The notes under the pieces are model-generated. The model was not told the DNA's origin. It did no database searches and was given only the letters and a program-made list of their open reading frames with translations. Both the position numbers and the translations under genes were made by a program. DNA of 64,000 nt from Arthrobacter zhaoxinii. Lineage in GTDB: Bacteria; Actinomycetota; Actinomycetes; Actinomycetales; Micrococcaceae. Shown one piece after another: positions 8,814 through 18,747 of the stretch. The stretch lies in the NCBI RefSeq assembly GCF_024385505.1, contig NZ_JANFLT010000005.1:434001-498000 (forward strand), read 5' to 3'. Numbering within the stretch: position 1 is the stretch's first letter; each line of letters starts with the position of its first letter.

Positions 8814-9832
8814 TCCTTCCGGCGGGCCCGGCTGGGCTGCACCCGAGGCGGCTCCCCCGGCATCTTCGGATAGTCCGGCGGGAAGGGCAGCTCGCCCAGC
8901 CCGTTGGCCAGGTCCCGCTCCCACCAGCCCAGCAGGACGTCGATGGACCCCGGCCGGGCGGCCATGTCCGCCCAGGGATCCCCTATAGTACGCAGGCGCT
9001 CCGGAACGGTCTGCATGGTGAAGTCTGCAGGATGCACCCGCTCCAGCTCCTCCCACGTGACGGGGCAGGAGACGGGTGCGTTCGGGAGTGCCCGGGGGCT
9101 GTAGGCGCCGGCCATGGTGCGGTCACGGTTGGCCTGGTTGAAGTCCACGAACACGCGTTCGCCGCGTTCTTCCTTCCACCAGGCCGTGGTCACCTTGTCC
9201 GGCATCCGGCGCTCCACCTCCCGGGCCGCGGCGATGACGGCGTGCCGGACGTCCAGGAATTCATAGTCCGGCCGGATCGGGGCGAACAGATGGATGCCGC
9301 GGTTGCCCGAGGTCTTGATGAACGCCTCCAGTCCGGCCTCGGCGAGGATGGACCGCAGCTCCCGGGCCGGCCGGACGGCGTCGTCAAAGTCCGTGCCCGG
9401 CTGGGGATCCAGGTCAATGCGCAGCTGGTCCGGGTTGTCCGTGTTGTCCGCCCGCGAGGGCCAGGGATGGAACACCACCGTGTTCATCTGCGCGGCCCAC
9501 ACCGCGGCGGCCGGCTCGTCCAGCACCACCTGCGGGTGTGACCGGGCGCTGGGGTACGTGACGGTGACCGAGCGCATCCAGTCCGGCATGCCGCGCGGCG
9601 GGTTCTTGGAGAAAAAGACTTCCCCGCCGATGCCCTCCGGGAACCGCTCCAGCGAGACGGGCCGCCCGCCGTTGGCCCGGATGAAGGCATCACCGACTTC
9701 CGCGAAATAACGGGCCAGATCCAGTTTGGTGATGCCGGGTTCAGGCCAGATGACCCGTCCGGGGCTGGAGATGCGGACCTGCCGATCCCCTTCCGGGCCG
9801 GGGACGGTCAGGGTGGTTTCCTCGCGTGCCAT
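8810..9832 (-). CDS. Stand-alone LigD-type DNA polymerase (primase-polymerase) domain protein
   Basis: 340-aa protein matching the polymerase domain of bacterial LigD (archaeo-eukaryotic primase fold). It has the metal-binding DLDPQPGTDF motif, a GNRGIHLFAPI motif with the active-site His, and the WPEPGITKLDLARYF N-terminal motif. The usual ligase and phosphoesterase domains of full LigD are absent, and no Ku gene is in the window. The role in non-homologous end joining or gap filling is known for the family, not shown here. Confidence 0.9.
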   Translation of the reverse strand: MAREETTLTVPGPEGDRQVRISSPGRVIWPEPGITKLDLARYFAEVGDAFIRANGGRPVSLERFPEGIGGEVFFSKNPPRGMPDWMRSVTVTYPSARSHPQVVLDEPAAAVWAAQMNTVVFHPWPSRADNTDNPDQLRIDLDPQPGTDFDDAVRPARELRSILAEAGLEAFIKTSGNRGIHLFAPIRPDYEFLDVRHAVIAAAREVERRMPDKVTTAWWKEERGERVFVDFNQANRDRTMAGAYSPRALPNAPVSCPVTWEELERVHPADFTMQTVPERLRTIGDPWADMAARPGSIDVLLGWWERDLANGLGELPFPPDYPKMPGEPPRVQPSRARRKD

Positions 9833-9904
9833 GGTGCTGCTTTCCCTTGACGGAGCCGTGTGGGAAAGAGGCTACCGTGTCAGCCGGCCGGAACACCCGG
9901 GGGC

Positions 9905-11101
9905 TTACTCCACCGGTGTGCCGGGGCGGTAGTTCTTCCGGCCGTGCACAAAGTAGTAGAGCACGGTGGACGCCAGCAGGACGGCGGCGAGCAGCCAGTA
10001 CATTCCGTGGAAGCCCGTGAACGGCAGGAGCGCACCCAGCAGCAGCGGGCCGAGGCCCACGCCCGCGTCCATGAGGATGAAGAAGGTGGAGGTGGCCAGG
10101 CCGATCCTGGCAGCCGGCGCCATGCTCACGGCAATCGCCTGGGCACACGGCATCAGGGCACCGAAACCGAAGCCCACGAAGATTCCGGCCGCCGCCATCA
10201 CCGTGTCATTCGGGGCGTAGGCCAGGAGGGCCAGGCCGACGGCAAAGGACACCAGGGTCGGGTAGACCACGGCGTTGTCGCCGTGCCGGTCCTGGATGCG
10301 TCCTACAAAGAGCCGCGAGACCAGCACGACGCCGGCGTAGACCACAAAGAAGAGGCTGGCACCGAGCGCCAGGCCTTCGCTCTGCGCGTAGGAGTTGAGG
10401 AAGGACAGGATGCCTGCGTACGCCGCACCGGCAATGAACATCACCGAGGCAATGGCAAGTGCGGACGGATCGATGATGTCCGTCAGGTGCATCCGCCACT
10501 TGTTCTTCTGTTCCTCGGGGCCGGGTATGCGTTCGGGCAGCCGCAGCACCAGGGAGAGCGCCAGGGCGACGGCGGCACAGCCGGCGGCGAACAGAAACAG
10601 GGCGCGGTAGCTGACGGAGTTCACCAGGAACACGGCCAGGAAGGGGCCGATTGCCGTGGCCAGGGTGGTGGAGATACCGAAATAGCCGGTTCCCTCACCG
10701 CGCCGGTGTACGGGAATGAGCCCCATGACCGAGGCGGAGATACTCGTACTCGCCGCTCCGAAGGCCATGCCGTGCAGTATCCGCACGGCCAGCAGCAGTG
10801 CCAGGTTCGAGGCCGGAATGTAGAGCAGCGAAGCGGCCACGAAGACCGCGAGGCTGATCACCAGCAGGCGCCGGCGTCCTACGAAGTCCAGGAACTTACC
10901 CGCAAACACGCGCGCCGCAAGGGCGCCGAGGACGAAGGACCCGGAGGCGAATCCGGCCGCGCCGTCCGAGGCGGCGAACTCCTGCACCGCGTAAAGCGCC
11001 ATGGTGGTCATCAACAGATAAAACACCAGTGAAATAAAGAGATTGGTGATGATCGCCAGCACAAATCCCCTGGTCCATAATTTCGAACCGCTGCCAGCCA
11101 C
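9905..11101 (-). CDS. MFS transporter
   Basis: 398-aa major facilitator with about 12 hydrophobic segments. The loop between helices 2 and 3 reads GKFLDFVGRRRLL, the family signature for sugar or drug H+ antiport, and a second one (VGRIQDRHGD) marks the second half. Substrate unknown; efflux of small molecules is likely. A 0.46-kb stretch without genes lies upstream. Confidence 0.87.
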   Translation of the reverse strand: MAGSGSKLWTRGFVLAIITNLFISLVFYLLMTTMALYAVQEFAASDGAAGFASGSFVLGALAARVFAGKFLDFVGRRRLLVISLAVFVAASLLYIPASNLALLLAVRILHGMAFGAASTSISASVMGLIPVHRRGEGTGYFGISTTLATAIGPFLAVFLVNSVSYRALFLFAAGCAAVALALSLVLRLPERIPGPEEQKNKWRMHLTDIIDPSALAIASVMFIAGAAYAGILSFLNSYAQSEGLALGASLFFVVYAGVVLVSRLFVGRIQDRHGDNAVVYPTLVSFAVGLALLAYAPNDTVMAAAGIFVGFGFGALMPCAQAIAVSMAPAARIGLATSTFFILMDAGVGLGPLLLGALLPFTGFHGMYWLLAAVLLASTVLYYFVHGRKNYRPGTPVE

Positions 11102-11570
11102 TGCTCACTCCTGTTTGTCGACATCTGCCGCCCATATTGAAAGGCTGCCTAACAATTCTACGCGCAGCCGGACGCGGCCAGGGCGCGCAAAACAGCGCCT
11201 CTTTTCGTGATCCCGCGCACATTCCCTTTCCTGATGATGCTGCCGGGATGCATGGGAACCCAGGTGTCACTTCCGTAACCGCGGCCGTTTTTTGCGGTCC
11301 CGAATATCGGACGGGAAGCCCTCGGAGTACTGTCCCCTGGTGCCCCTGTTGCCCGCGGGATTACAGGGATTTCACCTGCACGTTCGCCGAAGTTGGGACA
11401 GACCGGCGATCCTTGTTAAAATCGAGTTGGATGTTGTGCGAAGTGGCAGGTGTCGGGCAAATCGAGTAGCATACCGCGCCCCCGATCACACGCCCAAGAG
11501 AAGCAGATCACATAATGGTTATCCAACCGTAACTATCCAGTACGGTTATACCCATGCCGCTTTCTGATGC
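11102..11570. other. Gene-free stretch upstream of the MFS gene and riboswitch
   Basis: No open frame here looks like a gene. It must hold the promoter of the leftward MFS gene and of the rightward riboswitch-LysM unit. An inverted repeat with 7-bp arms (AACCGTA / TACGGTT) separated by 9 nt lies at 11525-11547, just before the riboswitch. It may be a protein site near that promoter. Nothing else can be supported. Confidence 0.45.
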
Positions 11571-11576
11571 GGCTCC

Positions 11577-11759
11577 CCCGGGCTTGTTACCTAGCTCTGC
11601 CGCTGGTCCCGGGGTCCACAGATCGCACAACCACGGCAGAGGCGGGGGAACCATTTACGGGTTCCTGGAATCCTTGGGGTTAAGTCGACCGGTTTCCACC
11701 GGCGGCCGGGTGTCTCCCATCCGAATCCGACAGCTCACCTCGCAGGTATCGGGAGAGGT
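11577..11759 (+). promoter_or_regulatory. c-di-AMP (ydaO-yuaA) riboswitch
   Basis: The leader of the LysM-NlpC/P60 gene has the conserved actinobacterial ydaO core: CGCACAACCACGGCAGAGGC, then GGGGGAACC and TTGGGGTTAAGTCGA. The 3' block CCGAATCCGACAGCTCACCT follows and ends in CGCAGGTATCGGGAGAGG. In actinobacteria this class switches off cell-wall hydrolase and resuscitation-factor genes when c-di-AMP is high. The 3' block ends a few bases before the ATG at 11766. The 5' boundary is approximate. Confidence 0.88.
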
Positions 11760-11765
11760 TATTAC

Positions 11766-12626
11766 ATGACTTTCAACAAGACTCGTGGACGCCACCGCGC
11801 CGAGAACATCGACGCACGCTCCACCATCGCACAGGCTGTTGCAGGCCGCGGCCGCACCATCGGAAGCACCGCTGCTGTAGTAGTGGCCGGTTCCGGCCTC
11901 ATGCTCGGCATGGCCGCTCCGGCCTCCGCCGGTGTTGTCGCCAACGACAACTTCACCCCGGCACAGGCTGTTGCTCCGGTTGCCCCGGCCGCTCCGCTTG
12001 CTGCCCCCGCAGCTGCTGCCGCCACCCACACCGTGATCTCCGGTGACACCCTGGGCCAGATCGCCGCCGCTTACGGCGTTGGCCTGGACACCCTGCTGTC
12101 CCTGAACGGCCTGTCCCTGGCCTCCGTGATCTACCCCGGTGATGTCATCACCCTTGCCGGCGAGGCCGCTCCGGCGATCGCCGCTGCACCCGCTGCGTCC
12201 TACGCACCGGTTGCCGCACCGGCCGCCGCAGCCGCGCCGGCTGAGGCCGCCAACCTCGGCGTCGTCACCACGCAGGGAACGTCATTCTCCGCTCCCGCTG
12301 CCTCCGGCACCAACGCCATCATGCTGGCTTCGGCTCAGTCGCAGCTGGGCGCAGCCCAGGACTGCACCGTGCTGGTTGAGGTTGCCCTGCGCGCTGCCGG
12401 CCACAACGTGGGAGACCTCGGTCCCGCGCAGCTGGCCGCCTACGGCACCCAGGTCTCCACTCCGGAGCCCGGTGACATGGTCTTCTACGCCGACGGCGGC
12501 ATGGGCCTGGCCCACATTGCCATCTACGTAGGCAACGGCGAAGCCATCCACAGCGGCTGGAACGGCAACCAGACGGTTGTCCAGTCCGTCAACGTCGGCT
12601 CCGGCCCCGTGTTCTACCGCGCATAA
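11766..12626 (+). CDS. Secreted LysM and NlpC/P60 peptidoglycan hydrolase
   Basis: 286-aa exported protein. A long basic N-region, a hydrophobic stretch and an ASA cleavage site at about residue 57 form the signal peptide. A LysM domain (THTVISGDTLGQIAAAYG) binds peptidoglycan, an Ala/Pro-rich linker follows, and an NlpC/P60 domain ends the protein with catalytic Cys (QDCTVLVEVAL) and His (LAHIAIYVGNG). It should cleave stem peptides during growth or resuscitation. The c-di-AMP riboswitch upstream controls it, and a hairpin terminator follows at 12652. Confidence 0.92.
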   Translation: MTFNKTRGRHRAENIDARSTIAQAVAGRGRTIGSTAAVVVAGSGLMLGMAAPASAGVVANDNFTPAQAVAPVAPAAPLAAPAAAAATHTVISGDTLGQIAAAYGVGLDTLLSLNGLSLASVIYPGDVITLAGEAAPAIAAAPAASYAPVAAPAAAAAPAEAANLGVVTTQGTSFSAPAASGTNAIMLASAQSQLGAAQDCTVLVEVALRAAGHNVGDLGPAQLAAYGTQVSTPEPGDMVFYADGGMGLAHIAIYVGNGEAIHSGWNGNQTVVQSVNVGSGPVFYRA

Positions 12627-12651
12627 GGCTTCCTAGCCCCAACGTGCAAAG

Positions 12652-12687
12652 ATGAGCGCCCGACCCCGTTAGGGGCCGGGCGCTCAT
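12652..12687. terminator. Intrinsic-terminator-like hairpin between convergent genes
   Basis: Perfect 11-bp inverted repeat (12652-12662 and 12677-12687) with a GC-rich loop that can itself pair (CCCC/GGGG). It lies 25 nt after the LysM gene and 32 nt before the end of kdpE on the other strand, so it probably stops both transcripts. Confidence 0.8.
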
Positions 12688-12719
12688 TGCGTTAACGGGC
12701 AGACCCTGCGCCGGCAGAG

Positions 12720-13394
12720 TCAGGGCACAAACCGGTACCCCATGCCGTGTTCAGTCAGGAGGTGCGCCGGAGCAGCCGGGTCACTCTCCAGTTTCCGCCG
12801 CAGCTGCCCGATGTACAGGCGCAGGTAGCCGGAGTCCGTGGTGCCCGGACCCCAGACGTTGGTCAACAGCGTCTGCTGGGTGATCAGCATCCCCGGATGG
12901 GCGAGCAGCTCCGCCAGGAACCGCCACTCGGTGGGGGTGAGGCGGATGTCCGAGCCGTCGTCGAGCCGGGCGATCCGCCGCGCGGCCAGATCCACCCGCA
13001 CCGCCCCGAAGGTGATTTCGCTGGGCCCCGCAGCGGACGGGGACCGGCGCGACAGCGCACGGATCCGGGCCAGCAGTTCCTCGGTGGAGAACGGCTTGGT
13101 GACGTAGTCATCCGCTCCGAGATCCAGTGCCCGGACCTTGTCCGCCGGATCGATCCGGCCGGACACCACCAGGATCGGCACGGCGCTCCAGCCGCGGACG
13201 GCTTCAATGACGTCCATCCCGCTCAGTCCCGGCATGCCCAGGTCCAGCACCAGCAGGTCCGGATGGGTGTCCACCGCCTTGCGGATGGCGGCGCCTCCGC
13301 TTTCCGCGGTCACCACCTCGTATCCGTACGCGCTCAGGGTGATCCGCAGTGCCCGGAGGATCTGTACGTCGTCGTCGGCGACCAGGATCTTCAT
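12720..13394 (-). CDS. kdpE: KdpE response regulator
   Basis: 224-aa OmpR-type regulator. The receiver domain has acidic residues at 7-9 (ADDDV), phospho-acceptor Asp51 in LVLDLGMPG and Lys about 102 (TKPF). The C-terminal winged helix has the ending GMGYRFVP. It is paired with KdpD, whose frame it overlaps by 4 nt, and should activate the kdpFABC operon under potassium limitation. It is the last gene of the minus-strand kdp unit. Confidence 0.95.
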   Translation of the reverse strand: MKILVADDDVQILRALRITLSAYGYEVVTAESGGAAIRKAVDTHPDLLVLDLGMPGLSGMDVIEAVRGWSAVPILVVSGRIDPADKVRALDLGADDYVTKPFSTEELLARIRALSRRSPSAAGPSEITFGAVRVDLAARRIARLDDGSDIRLTPTEWRFLAELLAHPGMLITQQTLLTNVWGPGTTDSGYLRLYIGQLRRKLESDPAAPAHLLTEHGMGYRFVP

Positions 13395-15919
13395 CCGGCC
13401 ACCGCCGACAGTCCGCCCGCGGGGATGCGGGGTGCGGCAACCGGCAGTGAGAGGACCATGGTCAGTCCGCCGCCGGGGGTGTCTTCAGTTTCCAGTGTTC
13501 CGCCCATTCCTTCCGTGAATCCCTTGGCCAGGGCCAGGCCCAGGCCGAGCCCGGTGGAGTTGTCTATGTCCCCCAGCCGCTGGAACGGGACAAAAATTTC
13601 GCCCCGCCGCTGTTCGGGAACGCCCGGTCCTGAGTCTATGACGCGGATTTCCACCCGCCCGGCAAACTCACTGACCGACAGCACGCACCGCATGCCCGCC
13701 GGGCTGAAGCGCACCGCGTTGGCCAGCAGGTTGACCAGCACCCGCTGCAGGAGCACAGGATCGGCCAGGACCACGCGCGGCGCAGCAGGGATTTCGAGTT
13801 CCACCTCCGCCGGGCCCAGTTCCAGCTCCTCGAGCGCCGGCAGCACCGCATCGGCGACGTTCAGCGGCTCCAGGCTCACCCCGACGACGCCCGCCTGCAG
13901 CCTGCTGACGTCCAGCAGGCTGGTGACGAGTCCGGACAGGGAGGCGAGGGATTCCTCGGCGGTGGCCAGCAGCTCGTTCCGGTCCTGCTCGGACCAGGTG
14001 ACGTCCGTTGCCCGCAGGCTGGTGACGGCGGCCGTTGCGGCCGTGAGCGGACGGCGCAGGTCATGCCCGACGGCGGCCAGCAGCGCCGTGCGGACCTTGT
14101 CCGCTTCGGCCAGCGGGCCCAGTCCCCGAGCGGTTTCGGTCAGTTCCCGGTGCTCCAGCGCTGCCTCCAGCTGGGCGGTAATGACCGCCAGCAGGCGCCG
14201 GTCCGACGCCGCCAGTTCACGGCCCCACAAGTCCAGGAAGCACCGCTCCCCGACCGGCAGCCGGGTGAAGGCCGGGTCGTCGGGCGCCACTGACGCCGGC
14301 CAGTCGCCGTCGGCGTACAGGTCTTCGCCCTCGGACCGCATGCGCGCGGCGCTGACGTTGAAGGCCTCGCGGGTCCGGCTCACCAGGGCACCCAGTGCGT
14401 CCTCCCCGCGCAGCACGCTGCCGGCCACCGAGGCCAGCAGTTCGGACTCCGACGCCGAGCGCCGGGCGGTTCGAGCCCGCCGGGCGGCGGCATCCACCAC
14501 GTAGCTCACGAGCATGGCGTTAACGATGTAGAGCCCCAGTGCCAGCATGTGCGACGGGGTGGCCACGGTCACGGTGTAGAGCGGAGAGATAAAGAAGAAA
14601 TCCAGGGTCAGGCCCGAGAGCAGGGCGGCGAACAGCGCCGGCCAGATGCCGCCGACCAGGGCCACCAGGATCACCAGCAGCTGGTAGCTGAGCACGTCGC
14701 CAGTGATGGTTTCGGCGCTGCGCACGGACACCAGCCCGGCGGTCAGCAGCGGGCCGCCGATCAGGGCGAAGCCGAAGCCGAGCAGGCGCCGGCGCACCGA
14801 GAGGGCACTGCCGAAGTGCGGCAGCACCAGGGTCCGGGCGGCCGCCGAGTGGGAGACCATGTGCACGTCGATGTCACCGGACTCCCGGATGACCGTGGCC
14901 CCGATTCCCGGCCCGGACAGCAGCGCCGCGATCCGGGGGCGCCGGCTGACGCCCACCACCAGCTGGGTGGCGTTGACGCTGCGGGCAAAGTCCACCAGTG
15001 CCCGCGGAACGTCGTTTCCCACCACCTGGTGGAAGCTGCCGCCGAGCTTCTCCACCAGGAGCCGCTGGGAAGCCAGCTCCCCCGGTTCCGGTCCGCGCAG
15101 TCCGTCGGCCCCGGAGACGTGCACGGCCAGCAGCTTGCCGCCGGCGGACCGGGCGGCAATCCGTGCTCCGCGGCGCAGCAGGGTGCGCCCCTCGGGGCCC
15201 CCGGTGAGCGCCACCACCACCCGCTCCCGTGCCTCCCATTTGCGGCTGATGCCATGCTCTTCGCGGTAGCGGTTCAGCGCCGAATCCACTTCGTCGGCCA
15301 GCCACAACAGGGCCAGCTCGCGCAGGGCCGTCAGGTTTCCGAGACGGAAATAGTTGGACAGGGCGGCGTCGACCCGTTCGGCGGGGTAAATGACGCCGTC
15401 GGCCAGACGGCCCCGCAGCGACTGCGGAGTGAGGTCCACCAGCTCCACCTGTTCGGCGCCGCGCAGGACGGCGTCCGGCACGGTTTCGGCCTGCAGAGTG
15501 CCGGTGATCTGCTCAATCACGTCGTTCAAGGAGTCAATATGCTGGATGTTCACGGTGGACAGGACGTTGATCCCGGCGTCAAGCAGGGCCTGCACATCCT
15601 GCCACCGCTTTTCGTGCTTTCCCCCGGGCACGTTGGTATGGGCGAGTTCGTCCACCAGCGCATATTCGGGCGCCCGCGCCAGGACCGCGGGCAGGTCCAT
15701 CTCCTGCAGTTCCAGCCCCCGGTGCCGCAGGACCGCGCGCGGGATAGTCTCCAGGCCCTCGGCCACGGCTGCCGTCCCGGCGCGTCCGTGCGTTTCCACC
15801 AGCGCGACGACGACGTCGGATCCCTCGTCCCGGAGGCGGCGCCCCTCTTCGAGCATTGCGTAGGTTTTGCCTACACCGGGTGCCGCCCCCAGAAAAACCC
15901 TCAACTGTCCTCGCGTCAT
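13391..15919 (-). CDS. kdpD: KdpD osmosensitive potassium sensor histidine kinase
   Basis: 842-aa sensor kinase. Order of domains: KdpD N-terminal nucleotide-binding domain with P-loop GAAPGVGKT (11-19), a Usp-like domain (about 250-370), four membrane helices of the DUF4118 type (about 390-490), a GAF-like region, a HisKA domain with His619 in GHDLRRPL, and a HATPase domain (NLLANAVRFSP, DSGPGVPEQ, GLGLGLAL). The Usp-like domain is the part that binds c-di-AMP in some Gram-positive KdpD proteins. It starts 3 nt after the kdpC stop. Confidence 0.95.
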   Translation of the reverse strand: MTRGQLRVFLGAAPGVGKTYAMLEEGRRLRDEGSDVVVALVETHGRAGTAAVAEGLETIPRAVLRHRGLELQEMDLPAVLARAPEYALVDELAHTNVPGGKHEKRWQDVQALLDAGINVLSTVNIQHIDSLNDVIEQITGTLQAETVPDAVLRGAEQVELVDLTPQSLRGRLADGVIYPAERVDAALSNYFRLGNLTALRELALLWLADEVDSALNRYREEHGISRKWEARERVVVALTGGPEGRTLLRRGARIAARSAGGKLLAVHVSGADGLRGPEPGELASQRLLVEKLGGSFHQVVGNDVPRALVDFARSVNATQLVVGVSRRPRIAALLSGPGIGATVIRESGDIDVHMVSHSAAARTLVLPHFGSALSVRRRLLGFGFALIGGPLLTAGLVSVRSAETITGDVLSYQLLVILVALVGGIWPALFAALLSGLTLDFFFISPLYTVTVATPSHMLALGLYIVNAMLVSYVVDAAARRARTARRSASESELLASVAGSVLRGEDALGALVSRTREAFNVSAARMRSEGEDLYADGDWPASVAPDDPAFTRLPVGERCFLDLWGRELAASDRRLLAVITAQLEAALEHRELTETARGLGPLAEADKVRTALLAAVGHDLRRPLTAATAAVTSLRATDVTWSEQDRNELLATAEESLASLSGLVTSLLDVSRLQAGVVGVSLEPLNVADAVLPALEELELGPAEVELEIPAAPRVVLADPVLLQRVLVNLLANAVRFSPAGMRCVLSVSEFAGRVEIRVIDSGPGVPEQRRGEIFVPFQRLGDIDNSTGLGLGLALAKGFTEGMGGTLETEDTPGGGLTMVLSLPVAAPRIPAGGLSAVAG

Positions 15920-15922
15920 GGA

Positions 15923-16531
15923 CTAAGTGTCCAGCTCCGCCAGCGAAATGTTCAAAAGCAACACGTTGACGGTGCTGCTGCCGAGAATTCCGGCGAACGG
16001 GGCCTGTGTGGCGTCGTCCACCAGGGCAGAGACCTGCTCCGGGTCCAGCCCGCGTTCGGCGGCCACCCGGTCCACCTGCATCCGGGCGTATTCGGGGCTG
16101 ATGTGCGGATCCAGCCCCGAACCCGATGCCGTGACGGCATCGGCGGGGACATCTTCCGGAGCCACACCTTCCAGCTCTGCCACGGCGCCCCGGCGCTCCG
16201 CCACGGCGGCGGCCAGGTCCTCGCTCAGGGGGCCAAGGTTGGAACCGCTGGAGGCGCCGCCGTCGTACCCGTCGCCCGCCGCGGAGGGCCGGGACTGGAA
16301 CCACTGGGGCAGGGCCGCGCCGTCGGCGTCCGTAAAGGACTGGCCGATCAGCTCCGAACCCACGTCGCTGCCGCCGCTGCTGACCATGGAGCCGTTGGCC
16401 CGGCCGTGCAGTGCGGCCTGGCCGATTCCGGCCACTGCCAGCGGATATCCAACGCCGAGCAGGAGCGTGAGCACCGCCAGGACGCGGAGGGAGACGCCAA
16501 GCTGGCGCATGCTGCTGCGGACGGGGTTCAT
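15923..16531 (-). CDS. kdpC: KdpC subunit of potassium-transporting ATPase
   Basis: 202-aa KdpC. One N-terminal membrane helix (about 14-36) precedes an extracytoplasmic domain with the family signatures QWFQSRPSA and ASGSGLDPHISP. It supports assembly and ATP affinity of the KdpFABC pump. It is co-directional with kdpB, 63 nt away, and with kdpD. Confidence 0.95.
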   Translation of the reverse strand: MNPVRSSMRQLGVSLRVLAVLTLLLGVGYPLAVAGIGQAALHGRANGSMVSSGGSDVGSELIGQSFTDADGAALPQWFQSRPSAAGDGYDGGASSGSNLGPLSEDLAAAVAERRGAVAELEGVAPEDVPADAVTASGSGLDPHISPEYARMQVDRVAAERGLDPEQVSALVDDATQAPFAGILGSSTVNVLLLNISLAELDT

Positions 16532-16594
16532 TTCCTGCTCCTTGTAAGGGACGTGCTGCGTTTGATGAGGTGCATGCGGATGATGGATGCCATG

Positions 16595-18745
16595 TCAGAA
16601 CCCCGGGATCAGGCTGATCAGGAGGTCGATGAGCTTGATCCCGATGAACGGAGCAATCACGCCGCCCACCCCGTAGATCAGCAGGTTGCGGCTGAGGATC
16701 GAGGAGGATCCGGCGGCCCGGTACTTTACGCCGCGCAGCGCCAGCGGAATCAGTGCCACGATGATCACCGCGTTGAAGATCACCGCGGAGAGGATGGCCG
16801 AGGCCGGCGAATGCAGCTGCATCAGGTTCAGCGCGGCCAGGCCCGGGAAGACCCCGACGAACATGGCCGGGATGATGGCGAAGTACTTGGCAATGTCGTT
16901 GGCGATGGAGAAGGTGGTCAGCGCGCCGCGGGTGATGAGCAGCTGTTTGCCGATGCCCACAATGTCGATCAGCTTGGTGGGGTCCGAGTCCAGGTCCACC
17001 ATGTTGCCGGCTTCCTTGGCCGCGGAGGTGCCGGTGTTCATGGCCACGCCGACGTCGGCCTGGGCCAGTGCCGGGGCGTCGTTGGTGCCGTCGCCGGTCA
17101 TCGCCACCAGGTGCCCGCCGGCCTGTTCGCGGCGGATCAGGGCCATCTTGTCTTCAGGGGTGGCTTCAGCGAGGAAGTCATCCACTCCCGCCTCGGCGGC
17201 AATGGCCTTGGCGGTGTACGGGTTATCGCCGGTGATCATGACGGTGCGGATGCCCATGGCCCGCAGCTGGGTGAAGCGTTCCTTCAGGCCCTCCTTAACC
17301 ACGTCCTTGAGGTGGACGACGCCGAGCACCCGGGTGCCGCCGTCGGCGTCCCGGACCGCCACCAGCAGCGGAGTGCCGCCCCCGGTGGAGATCTTCTTTA
17401 CCTGGTCCTCGACGGCCATCAGGACGTCCACCTCTATTCCGCCGGATTCGGCGGTCCAGTCCAGGATGGCCGAGGACGCACCCTTGCGGATCTTCGCTCC
17501 GTCGGGGAAGTCCATGCCGCTCATCCGCGTCTGCGCAGTGAACGGCACGCTGACGGAGCCGACCGGCGGTTCCGGGCGGCAGCCCTTCGCGGCGGCCAGC
17601 TCCACCACCGACTTGCCCTCCGGGGTGGGATCACCGAAGGAGGACAGCACGGCGGCGTCGATCAGGTCGGTGCTCTCGGTGCCGTTGATCGGGATGAACC
17701 CTGCGGCCTGGCGGTTGCCGTAGGTGATGGTGCCCGTTTTATCGAGCAGCAGCGTGGTGACGTCACCGGCGGCCTCCACGGCGCGGCCGGACATGGCCAG
17801 GACATTACGCTGGACCAGGCGGTCCATGCCGGCAATGCCGATGGCTGAAAGCAGCGCGCCGATGGTGGTGGGGATCAGGCAGACCAGCAGTGCCACCAGG
17901 ACGGGGATGCTGACGGTGGCGGACGAGTAGCCGGCCAGCGGGTTGAGCGTCAGCACCACCACGATGAAGACCAGGGACAGGGTGGCCAGGAGGATATTCA
18001 GTGCAATCTCGTTGGGCGTCTTCTGCCGTGCGGCACCTTCGACAAGCCGGATCATCCGGTCCACGAAGGTCTCACCGGGCTTGCTGGTGATCCGGACAAC
18101 TATCCGGTCCGACAGGACGCGGGTGCCGCCGGTGACGGCCGAACGGTCTCCGCCTGATTCGCGGACCACCGGAGCGGATTCGCCGGTGATTGCCGATTCG
18201 TCCACCGAGGCAATGCCGTCAATGATGTCGCCGTCGCCGGGAATAATCTGCCCGGCTACGACCACCACCACGTCATCCAGGCCCAGATCGGCCGAGGGGA
18301 CCTCCGAGACGGCGGCCCCGAGGGCGGCGGGATCACGGCCGGAGTCGTAACCCTCCACCCGGTAGGCGGTGGTGGTGGCCCGGCTGTTGCGCAGGCTGGC
18401 AGCCTGCGCCTTGCCGCGGCCCTCGGCTACCGCTTCAGCGAGGTTGGCGAAGATCACGGTGGCCCAGAGCCAGCCGGCAATCAGCCAGGAGAACGCACCG
18501 GGAACGGGGGTGCCGCCGGAATCCTGCGGACCGCCGAGGAAGGGTTCGGCGACGGCGATTGCAGTGATCAGGGCGGCCCCGATTTCGACAATGAACATCA
18601 CCGGGGTGCGGACCATCAGCCGCGGGTCCATTTTCCGGAAGGCTCCGGGCAGGGCGGCGGCCAGCGAGCCCGCAGTGATGCCGCGGGCGGCAGGAGCCGG
18701 CGCCGGAGCCGCTTCGGACTCCAGGGGTTTGGTAAGTGTGGACAT
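16595..18745 (-). CDS. kdpB: KdpB P-type ATPase subunit
   Basis: 716-aa P-type ATPase. It keeps TGES at 187-190 (actuator), DKTGT with phosphorylated Asp335, and [18 protein letters not shown] in the P-domain. It powers potassium uptake through KdpA. The start ATG at 18745 is chosen because the frame upstream to 18985 is not family-like and would lie inside kdpA; kdpA stops only 2 nt before it. An Ala/Pro-rich N-terminus precedes the first conserved block. Confidence 0.96.
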   Translation of the reverse strand: MSTLTKPLESEAAPAPAPAARGITAGSLAAALPGAFRKMDPRLMVRTPVMFIVEIGAALITAIAVAEPFLGGPQDSGGTPVPGAFSWLIAGWLWATVIFANLAEAVAEGRGKAQAASLRNSRATTTAYRVEGYDSGRDPAALGAAVSEVPSADLGLDDVVVVVAGQIIPGDGDIIDGIASVDESAITGESAPVVRESGGDRSAVTGGTRVLSDRIVVRITSKPGETFVDRMIRLVEGAARQKTPNEIALNILLATLSLVFIVVVLTLNPLAGYSSATVSIPVLVALLVCLIPTTIGALLSAIGIAGMDRLVQRNVLAMSGRAVEAAGDVTTLLLDKTGTITYGNRQAAGFIPINGTESTDLIDAAVLSSFGDPTPEGKSVVELAAAKGCRPEPPVGSVSVPFTAQTRMSGMDFPDGAKIRKGASSAILDWTAESGGIEVDVLMAVEDQVKKISTGGGTPLLVAVRDADGGTRVLGVVHLKDVVKEGLKERFTQLRAMGIRTVMITGDNPYTAKAIAAEAGVDDFLAEATPEDKMALIRREQAGGHLVAMTGDGTNDAPALAQADVGVAMNTGTSAAKEAGNMVDLDSDPTKLIDIVGIGKQLLITRGALTTFSIANDIAKYFAIIPAMFVGVFPGLAALNLMQLHSPASAILSAVIFNAVIIVALIPLALRGVKYRAAGSSSILSRNLLIYGVGGVIAPFIGIKLIDLLISLIPGF

Positions 18746-18747
18746 GG

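Noticed and set aside
11266-11279. GTCACTTCCGTAAC, similar to an MtrA direct-repeat site
   Set aside because: One short match about 490 bp upstream of the LysM gene is too weak to call, and the riboswitch is a clearer control.
14549-17848. 1099-codon open frame on the plus strand opposite kdpB, kdpC and kdpD
   Set aside because: It is antisense to three well-supported kdp genes. Its composition (Gly, Gln, His, Arg-rich, no domain) is typical of a mirror frame in high-GC DNA.
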